From Gilliamella apis (GTDB taxonomy: Bacteria > Pseudomonadota > Gammaproteobacteria > Enterobacterales > Orbaceae), in the NCBI RefSeq assembly GCF_002142155.1, contig NZ_NASD01000003.1, positions 1 to 64,000 of the forward strand: 64,000 nt of DNA, read 5' to 3'. The notes beneath the pieces are model-generated. The model did not search any database. It saw only the letters and a list, made by a program, of their open reading frames with translations, and was not told where the DNA came from. Position numbers and translations under genes: made by a program. How positions within the stretch are numbered: the stretch's first letter is position 1; each line of letters opens with the position of its first letter. Below are positions 1 through 8,864 of the stretch, piece by piece.

Positions 1-67
1 AATAAAAATAGTGAAATATTTTTTTAAATCGAATAAAAATAATAAAATACCTATAAAAGCCCCTAAA

Positions 68-87
68 TTTGTGACGAAGATCACATA
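68..87. promoter_or_regulatory. CRP-binding site upstream of the glycerate operon
   Basis: TGTGA (70-74), six bases, TCACA (81-85) match the CRP consensus exactly in both half-sites. The site lies about 140 bp upstream of the GntP permease start and is the only strong one in the leader; a weaker TGTG...CACAT element follows near 136-150. Catabolite control of glycerate use is inferred from this match. Confidence 0.7.
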
Positions 88-225
88 AAACTATTATAAC
101 GCCCAATATTTTTTTAGTTTTTATTGCTTACATTTGTGCAAAACCACATAGCATAACCAACAAATTCAATAATAAAATTAGTGCAACTTTTTTTTAATAG
201 TTATAAAAACATGAGGAAAATTTAA

Positions 226-1530
226 ATGACTGAACTCATTAGTTGGTATGGAGCAATTATAGGGCTTTTTCTTGCTATTTTTTTAATTCTACGCGGAATA
301 AATCCTGTTTATTCGTTATTTTTTGGCGCGATAATTGGTGCTTTTATTGGCGGTGCAAATCTAGTACAAACTGTTTCCGTTTTAACTAGCGGTACACAAA
401 GTATTATGGGTACCGTAATAAGAGTATTAGCGGCAGGTATTCTAGCTGGTGTAATGATGGAATCTGGTGCTGCGGAAACCATCGCGCAAGCTGTGGTAAA
501 AAAATTAGGTGAAAAAAAAGCATTACTCGCTTTAGCATTAGCTACGGGCATTATCACTGCATCAGGGGTATTTATTCCTGTTGCGGTATTAATTGTTGCC
601 CCAATTGCGCTTTCTGTAGGTAATAAAATGGGCATTTCCCGATTAGCTTTATTACTAGCACTTTCAGGTGGTGGTAAAGCGGGAAATATTATCTCCCCTA
701 ACCCAAATACTATTGCGGTTGCCAATGGATTCAATTTAAGCTTGAGTGACGTGATGATAGCTGGTTTTATTCCTGCACTATTTGGTTTAATTGCAACAGT
801 TTTAATTGCTTCATTAATCAAAAAGAAAGGTGATAAAGTAACTGATCAAGAAGTGATTGCTTTGCAAAAAAATGATACTGAACAAAAAAATAACAACCCT
901 TCTCTAGGTAAAGCTGTTGTTGCACCTGTAACCGCAATTTTACTATTAATGATCAATCCTATCGGTAATATTTTCCATATTGAAGCATTAGCTAATTTAA
1001 AACTTGATGCTTTATATGTACTGCCTGTTGCGGGGATCATCGGAATGCTAGCCATGGGACAACATCGTAACATTGCTATGTATACCAAATCGGGAATTGA
1101 AAAAATGACACCAACTGTACTCATTTTGGTCGGTGCTGGTGCTATTGCTGGTTTAATTGGTGCATCAAACCTGGCAGCTCAAGTTATCTATATTATTGAT
1201 TCCATGGGTATCTCAGGCTATTACTTATCACCAATTTCCGGCGTATTAATGGCAGCAGCCACAGCTTCAACCTCTACTGGTGTTATTTTAGCAACAGGAA
1301 CTTTTGGTTCAACCATTACTGACATGGGTATACCTGCTATTAGTGCAGCAGTTATGATGCATACCGGTGCAACGGTTATTGATTCATTACCTCAAGGAAA
1401 TTACTTCCATGTCACTGGTGGAAGTATGAATATGACAATTAAGCAACGTATGAAACTGATCCCATATGAAGCTATGGTTGGTGGAACAATGACACTCGTT
1501 GCCACTATTTTCTATCAATTTATTATGTAA
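226..1530 (+). CDS. GntP-family permease (probable glycerate/sugar-acid:H+ symporter)
   Basis: This 434-residue protein is hydrophobic throughout, with about 12 predicted membrane segments and glycine-rich loops typical of the GntP (gluconate:H+ symporter) family, including a conserved loop around LSGGGKAGNIISPNPNTI. It sits in the inner membrane. GAGGA at 211-215 precedes the ATG. The next gene, 17 bp downstream, is a glycerate kinase and the one after it a CdaR-like sugar-diacid regulator, so D-glycerate or a related sugar acid is the most likely substrate. The family identity is firm; the substrate is inference from context. The CRP site upstream suggests catabolite control. Confidence 0.85.
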   Translation: MTELISWYGAIIGLFLAIFLILRGINPVYSLFFGAIIGAFIGGANLVQTVSVLTSGTQSIMGTVIRVLAAGILAGVMMESGAAETIAQAVVKKLGEKKALLALALATGIITASGVFIPVAVLIVAPIALSVGNKMGISRLALLLALSGGGKAGNIISPNPNTIAVANGFNLSLSDVMIAGFIPALFGLIATVLIASLIKKKGDKVTDQEVIALQKNDTEQKNNNPSLGKAVVAPVTAILLLMINPIGNIFHIEALANLKLDALYVLPVAGIIGMLAMGQHRNIAMYTKSGIEKMTPTVLILVGAGAIAGLIGASNLAAQVIYIIDSMGISGYYLSPISGVLMAAATASTSTGVILATGTFGSTITDMGIPAISAAVMMHTGATVIDSLPQGNYFHVTGGSMNMTIKQRMKLIPYEAMVGGTMTLVATIFYQFIM

Positions 1531-1547
1531 TATTAAGAGTAATTTTT

Positions 1548-2693
1548 ATGAAACAAAAAACATTTGTACTTGCACCTGACTCGTTTAAAGAAAGTTTAAC
1601 GGCAAAACAAGTCTGTCAGGCAATGGAATCAGGGTTAAAAAAAGTTTTTCCTGATGCAAAATATATTCATGTCCCGATGGCTGATGGCGGTGAAGGTACA
1701 ACACAGTCATTAGTAGATGCCACTAACGGTACATTATATGCTTGTGAAGTTACAGGCCCGCTGGGTAACAAGGTAACGGCCTATTATGGAATTTTGGGTG
1801 ATAACGCAACCGCAGTTATTGAAATGGCATCTGCAAGCGGTATTCACCTTGTTCCTAAAGAACAACGTAATCCACTAATAACTACAACCTTTGGAACTGG
1901 GGAGCTAATTCTCGATTGCTTAAAACGGGGAATTAAAAAAATCATCTTAGGTATTGGTGGTAGTGCCACTAATGATGGCGGAGCTGGCATGGCACAAGCT
2001 TTGGGTGTAAAACTTTATGATAAAAATAATCAATTACTTCCTAAAGGCGGTGGTGCATTAGGAGATTTAGCTAAAATTGATACCTCGGAAATCAATCCTC
2101 AATTAGATACCGTTGAATTTATTGTTGCTAGTGATGTTACCAATCCATTATGTGGCGAAAAAGGTGCTTCAAGAGTCTTTGGTCCGCAAAAAGGAGCAAC
2201 CCCTGAAATGGTTGAACAACTAGATGCGAACTTACAGCATTATGCATCAATCATAAAGACTCAGCTAAATAAAGATGTCGCAACGATTCCTGGCGCAGGC
2301 GCTGCTGGTGGATTGGGTGCCGGATTAATGGCTTTTACCAATAGTAAAATGGAAAAAGGCATTGATATAGTTATCAAGTACAGTAATTTAGAAAATCAAT
2401 TAATTGGTGCTGATTTCTGTTTTACCGGCGAAGGTGGAATTGACTTTCAAACTAAATTTGGAAAAACGCCTTATGGTGTTGCACAAACGGCTAAAAAGCA
2501 CAATGTTCCGGTTATTGCATTAGCGGGAATGATTGGTGAAAATATCGAGGAACTTTATCCTGAAGGTATTAACACCATTTTTGGCATTATTCCTTCTTTA
2601 GCTAAGATTGAAGATTTATTAGCAGATGGCTTTAAAAATATTGAACGCACCAGTGAGAATATTGGTCGTCTAATTAATATTACTCAACTTTAA
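1548..2693 (+). CDS. garK: Glycerate kinase (GarK/GlxK family)
   Basis: The 381-residue product has the full length of the glycerate kinase type 1 family, which phosphorylates D-glycerate to 2-phosphoglycerate and feeds glycolysis. Visible family motifs are APDSFKESL (9-17), PMADGGEGT (43-51), and the glycine-rich LGIGGSATNDGGAGMAQALG stretch around 130-150. A second signature, GAGAAGGLGAGL, lies near residue 245. It is in the same direction as the permease with a 17-bp gap and surely forms an operon with it. Whether the ortholog is GarK or GlxK cannot be decided by eye. Confidence 0.9.
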   Translation: MKQKTFVLAPDSFKESLTAKQVCQAMESGLKKVFPDAKYIHVPMADGGEGTTQSLVDATNGTLYACEVTGPLGNKVTAYYGILGDNATAVIEMASASGIHLVPKEQRNPLITTTFGTGELILDCLKRGIKKIILGIGGSATNDGGAGMAQALGVKLYDKNNQLLPKGGGALGDLAKIDTSEINPQLDTVEFIVASDVTNPLCGEKGASRVFGPQKGATPEMVEQLDANLQHYASIIKTQLNKDVATIPGAGAAGGLGAGLMAFTNSKMEKGIDIVIKYSNLENQLIGADFCFTGEGGIDFQTKFGKTPYGVAQTAKKHNVPVIALAGMIGENIEELYPEGINTIFGIIPSLAKIEDLLADGFKNIERTSENIGRLINITQL

Positions 2694-2723
2694 CATTTTC
2701 AGACAACTAACAAGTAAGAGAAT

Positions 2724-2754
2724 GGGGAAATAAAGAGGCTATTTTTATTTCCCC
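2724..2754 (+). terminator. Hairpin after garK
   Basis: GGGGAAATA at 2724-2732 is repeated inverted as TATTTCCCC at 2746-2754, 30 bp after the garK stop. The T-run after the stem is weak, so it may act as a partial terminator separating garK from the regulator gene. Confidence 0.5.
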
Positions 2755-2907
2755 AATTATTATAAACACCAATAATTTTTATCATTAAAATAACCTATTC
2801 AAATTAGCTTTAATTGAAATGCTTCAGACGATATCGATAAGGGTCCTAGCAATAAAAACCAATAAGCTATAAAGTATAGGTCATTAAAAATAAAAGAGTT
2901 TATCACT

Positions 2908-4056
2908 ATGAAAGTTCAAAGCATCTCTCCAAAACTTGCTCAGTATATTGTTGATAAAACCATGCAAATCATCAATTGTAACGTAAATATAATGAATAAC
3001 CATGGAGAAATTATCGGTAGCGGTGATTTAGAACGAATTGGCGAATTACATGAAGGTGCAGTATTAGCCATATCACAAGGCAGAGTGGTTACCATTGACA
3101 ATCCAACTGCCAAAAAACTTAAAGGTGTTAAACCGGGTGTTAATTTTCCGTTGAAACTTAAAGATGAAATTGTTGGCGTTATTGGTGTCACGGGCGAACC
3201 AAATAAAATCATCCAATTTGCAGAACTAGTAAGTATGACAGCTGAGATGATGATGGAACAAGCGCTATTACTTAATCAGCTCTCTCAAGATAATCGTTTA
3301 AAAGAAGAATTTATATTATCAATAATTCAATCAGATAACACAATGGCAAACATAACTGAGTGGAGTCGAAAATTAAATATTGATTTATCTTTACCGTATG
3401 TAACTGTGATTATTGAAATCGAAAGTGGCCAGTTAGGAATTCAAACAGCTATGAGTGAATTACAACAAATTCAAAATGAACTCGAAACAATAACCAAATT
3501 AGTTGCCATAAAATCGCTAACCGAAATTGTGATATTACTTCCAGCTTTAAATAAATTTAATCGATGGGATTTAGCAGAACATAAAACAAAATTAGAAAAG
3601 TTAGTTAGTCAGACAAAACTGCTCAGTCAATTTAAAATAAAAATATCTTTAGGAAATTATTTTCATCAAGGTAACGATACCATAGCAAGATCTTATCAAA
3701 CCGCCAAAACCGCCTTAGAAATCGGCAAAAAAAGATTTCCACATTGCCGTAATTATTATTATCAAGACCTAATTTTACCGGTTTTATTGGATGGTTTAAA
3801 CCAAGATTGGCAAGCGGAAGAGTTACTTTCACCGTTAAATAAATTAAAAGCATCTGATAAAAATGGCTTACTGCAAAATACTCTCCAAACTTGGTTTATT
3901 CATAATCTTCATAACAATAATACTGCAAAAGCCCTATTCATACATCGCAATACACTTGAATATCGATTAAACAATATTGCCAAAGTAACAGGATTAGATT
4001 TATCAAAATTCGATGATCGTGCACTGCTTTATATTGCATTACAACTCGATAAATAG
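2908..4056 (+). CDS. cdaR: CdaR-type sugar-diacid utilisation regulator
   Basis: The 382-residue protein starts with a putative sugar-diacid recognition domain (residues about 1-135; MKVQSISPKLAQYIVDK is a typical start). It ends with a PucR/HTH_30-type helix-turn-helix around 338-363, containing the hallmark HRNTLEYRLNNIAKVTGLDL. In E. coli CdaR activates glucarate, galactarate and glycerate genes. Here it lies 214 bp downstream of the permease and kinase and reads the same way, so it probably activates them in response to glycerate. That target is inferred from location. Confidence 0.85.
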   Translation: MKVQSISPKLAQYIVDKTMQIINCNVNIMNNHGEIIGSGDLERIGELHEGAVLAISQGRVVTIDNPTAKKLKGVKPGVNFPLKLKDEIVGVIGVTGEPNKIIQFAELVSMTAEMMMEQALLLNQLSQDNRLKEEFILSIIQSDNTMANITEWSRKLNIDLSLPYVTVIIEIESGQLGIQTAMSELQQIQNELETITKLVAIKSLTEIVILLPALNKFNRWDLAEHKTKLEKLVSQTKLLSQFKIKISLGNYFHQGNDTIARSYQTAKTALEIGKKRFPHCRNYYYQDLILPVLLDGLNQDWQAEELLSPLNKLKASDKNGLLQNTLQTWFIHNLHNNNTAKALFIHRNTLEYRLNNIAKVTGLDLSKFDDRALLYIALQLDK

Positions 4057-4062
4057 CTTTAT

Positions 4063-4272
4063 CTATTGGATATTAATCCTTTTCACCCTCCCCCCAATAA
4101 GCGGTAAATATTCTTGCCAGCGATATTCTCTTATTGGCATTGGATTAGCATTTTTAAAATATAAAACTAACGCTGGCTTGATACCATTCCAATTATCGAC
4201 AAACTCATAGTGAATCAAATACCCTTGTGAGATCAGTTTTTTGGCTTTAGCATGATAATTAAAATATGCCAT
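4063..4272 (-). CDS. Small conserved hypothetical protein (69 aa)
   Basis: The gene reads MAYFNYHAKAKKLISQGY and ends convergently with the CdaR gene, 6 bp away. It has no membrane segment or signal peptide. The layout NYHAKAKKLI...ALVLYFKN..PMPIREYRWQEYLPLI resembles a small conserved protein of Pasteurellaceae and related bacteria sometimes named thermostable hemolysin delta-VPH. That name is from memory and is not functional evidence. The coding potential looks real, but the function is unknown. Confidence 0.6.
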   Translation of the reverse strand: MAYFNYHAKAKKLISQGYLIHYEFVDNWNGIKPALVLYFKNANPMPIREYRWQEYLPLIGGRVKRINIQ

Positions 4273-4481
4273 GTTTTATCCTGTTTCTTGATAAACGTTA
4301 TATGTGGGCATAACTGAATCAATGGTTTACAATAAATGATGGGTACTTTTTTGATTGTTTAATTGACTAATAATTTAATAAATAACATTAAAAATCGAAA
4401 ATATTTTTACAATTACAAAAATACCTGAACTACAAATGGACTTTAATGATGATATTCAGCTTTAAGATTACTAAAGAATGG

Positions 4482-4937
4482 TTATTTTGATTCATCTTTT
4501 AACATTTCCAAACAGTCTTTACTATCTATAGTAAAAGAAAATAAATATTTATTATTTTCTTCATTATACATGTATTTAAAAATCGCCCCTTTATTTATTG
4601 CTTTTTTTGTACTTTCTTCAGTACAAAGAAGGTTTCTTACAGTCAAAAAAAGTTTATTTTCAACAAAACCCATTTCTAAATCTTCAAAATTAATATTAAA
4701 AATTGTCATTTTGTAAACTATTGTATTTTTATATGCCATAGTTGAATCTAAAATGGTAAACTGATCTAACTGATATGGAGTATTTTTATTTATTTCTTTT
4801 GACATGGTAACTAACTGCTTTTCAATATTTTTTTTATCAAATAGGTCAAATTGATTAATAAAAAAGAAAACTGCTACTGAAGCAATAATAAATGATAACC
4901 AATATCTAAGTTTTTCTACCGTCATAATAATACTCAA
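4482..4937 (-). CDS. Hypothetical single-pass membrane protein (151 aa)
   Basis: One hydrophobic segment near the N-terminus (LRYWLSFIIASVAVFFFINQ, residues about 10-29) anchors an approximately 120-residue domain, probably periplasmic. Two cysteines (CTEE and DCLEM regions) could form a disulfide. I do not recognise the family. It stands alone between the small conserved gene and the tRNA. Confidence 0.55.
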   Translation of the reverse strand: MSIIMTVEKLRYWLSFIIASVAVFFFINQFDLFDKKNIEKQLVTMSKEINKNTPYQLDQFTILDSTMAYKNTIVYKMTIFNINFEDLEMGFVENKLFLTVRNLLCTEESTKKAINKGAIFKYMYNEENNKYLFSFTIDSKDCLEMLKDESK

Positions 4938-5038
4938 TTCGCTATAATTATCATTAACTATATCATATAAAGAATAAATATCTCTATTAACTTGATAGTT
5001 TATTCGAGCAAATACTGTAGGTAACTTATCGATTTTAA

Positions 5039-5112
5039 TGGAGGCGCGTCCCGGAGTCGAACCGAGGTAGACGGATTTGCAATCCGCAGCATGGCCACTC
5101 TGCCAACGCGCC
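5039..5112 (-). tRNA. tRNA-Cys (GCA)
   Basis: Read on the minus strand, the acceptor GGCGCGT (from 5112) pairs with ACGCGCC (5049-5043), followed by discriminator T and an encoded CCA (5041-5039). The anticodon loop TTGCAAA gives anticodon GCA. The T-arm GGTTCGACTCC is canonical. At 74 nt it is a complete tRNA. It is not used as an attachment site here. Confidence 0.95.
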
Positions 5113-5510
5113 GAAGAGGTCTATCTGAATAGGTGGCAAATATTAGCATTGGCTTACCTTATCGTCAAGTTTTAATAGGTTATAAATACAGCAGTCGCAT
5201 AGAATATTTTAAATGTCCTAAATATAGGACATCAATAAAAAGGATGAGTTAAATTTATATAGCTTATTTACAACTAAAATCATAAAAATTTTGAGGAGCG
5301 GGCTTTTTTTAGGGTAAAATGAGACATAATTTCCAGTAACGCTTTTATTTATCATAAAAAAACATATGCTGCACTAAATTCACAATCTTAAAATTCAAAC
5401 TGACAATGTTATAAATTATTTTCAATTAAAAGACATTTATTGCTTGAAAATTAACTCTTTTAGTATAAAAATAGCTCTGCTTTTATAATATTTATTTTTA
5501 AGGAATGGAA
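5113..5510. other. Gene-free stretch with a 20-bp perfect palindrome
   Basis: No coding region is convincing. The one distinct structure is a perfect palindrome at 5213-5232, ATGTCCTA-AATA-TAGGACAT, which looks like an operator for a dimeric regulator. A TATAAT-like element at 5483-5488 probably belongs to the promoter of the lipoprotein gene that follows. Confidence 0.5.
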
Positions 5511-5810
5511 ATGTTTAAAAAACTATTAGCTGTATCATTATTAAGTTTTGCGTTAATTGGTTGTGGTGGTGGTGATGCACCTAAAATTGATTTTACAACA
5601 CAAGAAACTTTTACTAGTTCTGTAAAAACAGCTAGTGAAAAATTAAGTGATAACGATAAAATTGCTTTTGCTCGTGCCATTGTTAAAGCAACAACTGCTG
5701 CGGCAACTAATCCAGCTAATGCTGGCGATGAAGCTAAAGTAACTGCAGATCTTAAAAGCAAACTTAATGGTAAAACAGCTAAAGAAATTATCAGCGAATT
5801 TGATAAATAA
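5511..5810 (+). CDS. Small lipoprotein (DUF6694-like)
   Basis: A lipoprotein signal (MFKKLLAVSLLSFALIGC, lipobox LIGC) is followed by a glycine-rich linker and a short helical domain rich in Ala, Lys and Thr. The mature protein is about 80 residues and should be anchored in an envelope membrane. ATG 5511 is preferred over ATG 5505 because AGGA at 5501-5504 is then 6 bases away. The DUF6694 assignment is from recall of similar small lipoproteins and is tentative; no function is known. Confidence 0.7.
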   Translation: MFKKLLAVSLLSFALIGCGGGDAPKIDFTTQETFTSSVKTASEKLSDNDKIAFARAIVKATTAAATNPANAGDEAKVTADLKSKLNGKTAKEIISEFDK

Positions 5811-5830
5811 TTTTAACTGATTAGCGCTAA

Positions 5831-5853
5831 AGCCCGCATAAGCGGGTTTTTTT
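5831..5853 (+). terminator. Rho-independent terminator after the lipoprotein gene
   Basis: The stem CCCGC-ATAA-GCGGG at 5833-5846 is followed by seven T residues, 22 bp after the stop codon. Confidence 0.85.
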
Positions 5854-6057
5854 ATAAATAAATTTCACCTCATTACGTAATTTATTTTTAATAATACATA
5901 TCGTGATATACCCAATTACCATTATTTTAGTTGAATTACTTTTGATTATGACAACTTGATTTGTATATAATTTAGTCTATTGAAGTTAATTTTTTTTTAA
6001 TTTCCTGAACAATTTTTATATACTTATAGCAATAGAACAGTAAATTTGAGGTATCTA

Positions 6058-6909
6058 GTGATTGAGTTAAAGCTTAGAGAAGTAAAAAAAGACTTATCAA
6101 CTAAAGAGCTTAAAGTTGCTTACTATATTATTGATAATATCCAAGCACTCAAGAATATGAGCATCCAAACTTTAGCAAAACTCAATCACGTAAGTACCAC
6201 CACTATTTTACGTTTATGTAATAAATTAGGATATAAAGGATTCAGTGATTTCAAGGTCGATCTGATTGGCTCAATCCCTAAAAAACTTAATAATGAGATA
6301 TTACAAGATGATATCAATTTGAACGATTCTCTTGCTGATGTGAATAGTAAAGTCCAAGCAATGGAAAAATCCTCAATTGATGAAACCCACTCTATCGTTA
6401 ATATTCATGCATTAAATAATGCCATTGATTTAATTATTAATTGTCAAAAAATAGTTATATTTGGTGTTGGCAGTAGTGGCTTAGTTGGTAAAGAACTGGA
6501 ATATCAACTTATCAAAATAAAGAAAGATGTCAATTGTCACTTCGATGCTCACATTACTCGAAGTCTCATCAGTACATTAGATAAAAATGATCTTGTTATT
6601 ATTATTTCACACTCAGGAGAAACGCCTGATTGTGTTGAGTTATTAAAACTAGCTGGTCAATCTTCGGTTCCTTCTCTTGCTATCACTAAAATGGGACAAA
6701 GTCAGATTTCATCCTTAGCCACCATAGTGTTACATACTACATCGATGGAGCATGCTTCAAGATTAATACCAATACGATCTAAAATCTCTCAAATATCTGT
6801 AGTAAATATGCTCTTAACTAACTTATTTATTCGCCAATATGATGAACGATTACTCTTACAAACTCAAAATAGAGAAAAACGTAAATATCCAGCCAAAACA
6901 ACAAAATAA
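6058..6909 (+). CDS. MurR/RpiR-family transcriptional regulator
   Basis: The protein has an N-terminal RpiR-type helix-turn-helix (about residues 1-75, with MSIQTLAKLNHVSTTTILRLCNKLGYKGFSDFK as core) and a C-terminal SIS sugar-phosphate-binding domain (from VIFGVGSSGLVGKELEY). I place the start at GTG 6058 because GAGG (6048-6051) lies 6 bases upstream; a TTG at 6046 is the alternative and gives 287 residues. It is immediately upstream of the PTS operon in the same direction, so it probably senses the sugar phosphate made by that PTS. A strong inverted repeat in the intergenic region is a candidate operator. Confidence 0.85.
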   Translation: MIELKLREVKKDLSTKELKVAYYIIDNIQALKNMSIQTLAKLNHVSTTTILRLCNKLGYKGFSDFKVDLIGSIPKKLNNEILQDDINLNDSLADVNSKVQAMEKSSIDETHSIVNIHALNNAIDLIINCQKIVIFGVGSSGLVGKELEYQLIKIKKDVNCHFDAHITRSLISTLDKNDLVIIISHSGETPDCVELLKLAGQSSVPSLAITKMGQSQISSLATIVLHTTSMEHASRLIPIRSKISQISVVNMLLTNLFIRQYDERLLLQTQNREKRKYPAKTTK

Positions 6910-6981
6910 TCACAAAAAAGAAAAACACAAGTACTTTAGCTCTAACTTGTTAGTTATAACCATCATCTTTCTTTGCATAAA

Positions 6982-6997
6982 TTTGATCTCGTTCACA
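6982..6997. promoter_or_regulatory. CRP-like site upstream of the PTS operon
   Basis: TTTGA-TCTCGT-TCACA matches the CRP consensus TGTGA-N6-TCACA with one mismatch. It lies about 115 bp before the IIA gene. Confidence 0.5.
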
Positions 6998-7046
6998 AAA
7001 TCATAAAAATTTCTTAAAAAATAGATGACTATTTGCCTCCGTAGAT

Positions 7047-7083
7047 GTAACTTTGTTACTAAATAAATAAAAATATTTAGTAA
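7047..7083. promoter_or_regulatory. Inverted repeats upstream of the PTS operon (candidate RpiR operator)
   Basis: TTACTAAATA (7056-7065) is perfectly inverted as TATTTAGTAA (7074-7083). An overlapping GTAAC-TTT-GTTAC dyad lies at 7047-7059. Both lie within 65 bp of the IIA start, where a repressor would act. Assignment to the adjacent RpiR regulator is inferred from proximity. Confidence 0.5.
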
Positions 7084-7109
7084 TAAAATTACAAAACAAG
7101 GAAATTTCT

Positions 7110-7541
7110 ATGCCACAACCTTTACCCATCATTCTAGCTAGTCATGGCCCATTTGCTCAAGGCGCTTTAGAGTGTGCACAAATGCTTATGGGAGAACAAG
7201 ACAATGTTCATGTTATATCAGTTTTAATTGATAGTAATATCGATAATCTACGTCAAGAAATGCAAAGTAGTTACAAAAAACTAAATCAAGGTAATGGCGT
7301 AATTATATTGGTGGATATCATGGGGGGAACACCCTGCAATCTAGCCACCGAACTACTCATATCACATGACGATGTATTGTTATTTTGTGGTTTTAATATT
7401 CCAGTATTACTTGAAGTTTTAAATAATCGTGAAGGGACATTAAATGACGCCAAATTTGCTATTGAGGAAACTTTTCCCGAAAGCTGTAAAGATGTTCGGC
7501 AGATTCTAAATGTTCAACAAGAACAATCTAATGAGTTGTAA
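7110..7541 (+). CDS. PTS mannose-family EIIA
   Basis: The 143-residue cytoplasmic protein carries the EIIA-Man signature ILASHGPFAQGAL with the phospho-accepting His12, followed by a typical IILVDIMGGTPCNLATEL region. It accepts phosphate from HPr and passes it to the IIB protein. GGAA precedes the ATG, and IIB follows 12 bp later. It is a separate IIA domain rather than the IIAB fusion of E. coli ManX. Confidence 0.9.
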   Translation: MPQPLPIILASHGPFAQGALECAQMLMGEQDNVHVISVLIDSNIDNLRQEMQSSYKKLNQGNGVIILVDIMGGTPCNLATELLISHDDVLLFCGFNIPVLLEVLNNREGTLNDAKFAIEETFPESCKDVRQILNVQQEQSNEL

Positions 7542-7553
7542 GGAGAAGACAAA

Positions 7554-8027
7554 ATGCCAATAAATGTAGCAAGAATTGATGATCGCTTGATTCATGGACA
7601 AGTTATTACTACTTGGGTAAAAAACTATGACATTGAACAAGTATTAGTTATTAATGATAAAGTCGCTGAAGATAAAGTTCAGCAATCGGTACTCACTATG
7701 TCGGCACCTCCTGGTCTAAAAGTTTTAGTATTTGGGGTACAACAATTTATCGAAATTCTAAAAAAGACCCCTATCAAAAAAAGAACCATGTTACTTTTCA
7801 CGAATAGTATTGATGTTAATGCTTTAGTTGAAGGAGGACTATCGCTAGAAAAAGTGAATGTAGGCGGCATGAGAATGCAAGATGGCCGACATCAATTATC
7901 AAGAGCGGTTTCGGTAACACCAGAAGAGGAACAAGCATTCAAAAATCTTATTGCTAAGAATATTCCAGTTGAGGTGCAGATGGTTCCTAAAGATCCAATA
8001 GTCGATCTGAAATCACTACTTAACTAA
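7554..8027 (+). CDS. PTS mannose/fructose/sorbose-family EIIB
   Basis: The 157-residue protein begins with the family signature ARIDDRLIHGQVITTW, in which His14 is the phosphorylated residue. The rest follows the EIIB-Man/Sor fold (LSLEKVNVGGMRM; LIAKNIPVEVQMVPKDP). It transfers phosphate to the sugar bound by the IIC/IID membrane pair. AAGGAGAAG just before the ATG is a strong ribosome site. Confidence 0.9.
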   Translation: MPINVARIDDRLIHGQVITTWVKNYDIEQVLVINDKVAEDKVQQSVLTMSAPPGLKVLVFGVQQFIEILKKTPIKKRTMLLFTNSIDVNALVEGGLSLEKVNVGGMRMQDGRHQLSRAVSVTPEEEQAFKNLIAKNIPVEVQMVPKDPIVDLKSLLN

Positions 8028-8069
8028 ATAATCTTTCGAAATATTTATTTTTAATTTGGAGGTTAACAT

Positions 8070-8864
8070 ATGTTAACACAAGCTATTCTTGTCGCCATTT
8101 GGGCGGGAATTTGTTCTTTGGATGATGTTGGTCCGCAGATGTTACGTCGCCCATTATTAACAGGTACCATTGCAGGTATTATTATGGGCGATATGGTTCA
8201 AGGGTTAGCAATTAGTGCAACACTTGAATTAATGTGGATGGGTATTGGTAATGTAGGGGCATATTCAGCACCAGACATTGTTGCCGGTGCCATTATCGGC
8301 GTTTCACTAGGTATCACCACTGGCGGAGGTATTGCTACTGGTATTGCATTAGGCGTACCTGTGTCATTGTTATGTCAACAATTACTCATTATATGGCGTT
8401 CATTCGCATGTTTTTTAAATCCTTGGGCAGAACGTTCTGTTTTAAATGGTAATTATAAAGCACTAGCTAAAGTTCACTTTTTCTCAACACCGGTTTGGTT
8501 TTTAATTCGTGCAGTTCCTTGTTTTATTGCAATTTATTTTGGTAGTGATTTAGTTAAAACTATTTTAGATGCGATTCCAAAAAGCATCATTGATGGTATG
8601 GGCGTTGCTTCCAAATTAATTCCAGCAGTAGGTATTTGTATTTTATTACTGATGTTACTCAAGGGCAGAATGTGGTTCTTTTTCCTATTAGGTTTCATGC
8701 TAACTACCTATTTAAAATTACCAATTATTCCTGTGACCTTTATCGCCCTTGCTTTCGCAGTCCTATATGACATGGCGTCAACTAATAGCAGAAACAGTAA
8801 TAATAATGAATCCGATAACCAAACATCAATGAATAGCAACACTGAAGAGGAATATGATCTATGA
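8070..8864 (+). CDS. PTS mannose-family EIIC permease
   Basis: This 264-residue membrane protein has the EII-Sor (IIC) pattern, with several transmembrane segments and conserved LLTGTIAGIIMGDMVQGL and LELMWMGIGNVGAYSAPDI stretches. It forms the sugar-translocating channel with IID. The C-terminal 20 residues are Asn/Ser-rich and hydrophilic. GGAGG precedes the ATG, and its stop overlaps the IID start by 4 bp, indicating translational coupling. Confidence 0.9.
   Translation: MLTQAILVAIWAGICSLDDVGPQMLRRPLLTGTIAGIIMGDMVQGLAISATLELMWMGIGNVGAYSAPDIVAGAIIGVSLGITTGGGIATGIALGVPVSLLCQQLLIIWRSFACFLNPWAERSVLNGNYKALAKVHFFSTPVWFLIRAVPCFIAIYFGSDLVKTILDAIPKSIIDGMGVASKLIPAVGICILLLMLLKGRMWFFFLLGFMLTTYLKLPIIPVTFIALAFAVLYDMASTNSRNSNNNESDNQTSMNSNTEEEYDL

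Noticed and set aside
309-821. Long minus-strand open frame opposite the GntP permease
   Set aside because: It is a shadow of a strongly coding plus-strand membrane protein gene with no ribosome site or family pattern.
5039-5112. tRNA-Cys as an integration site
   Set aside because: No integrase or partial tRNA duplication is found nearby; the prophage uses guaA.
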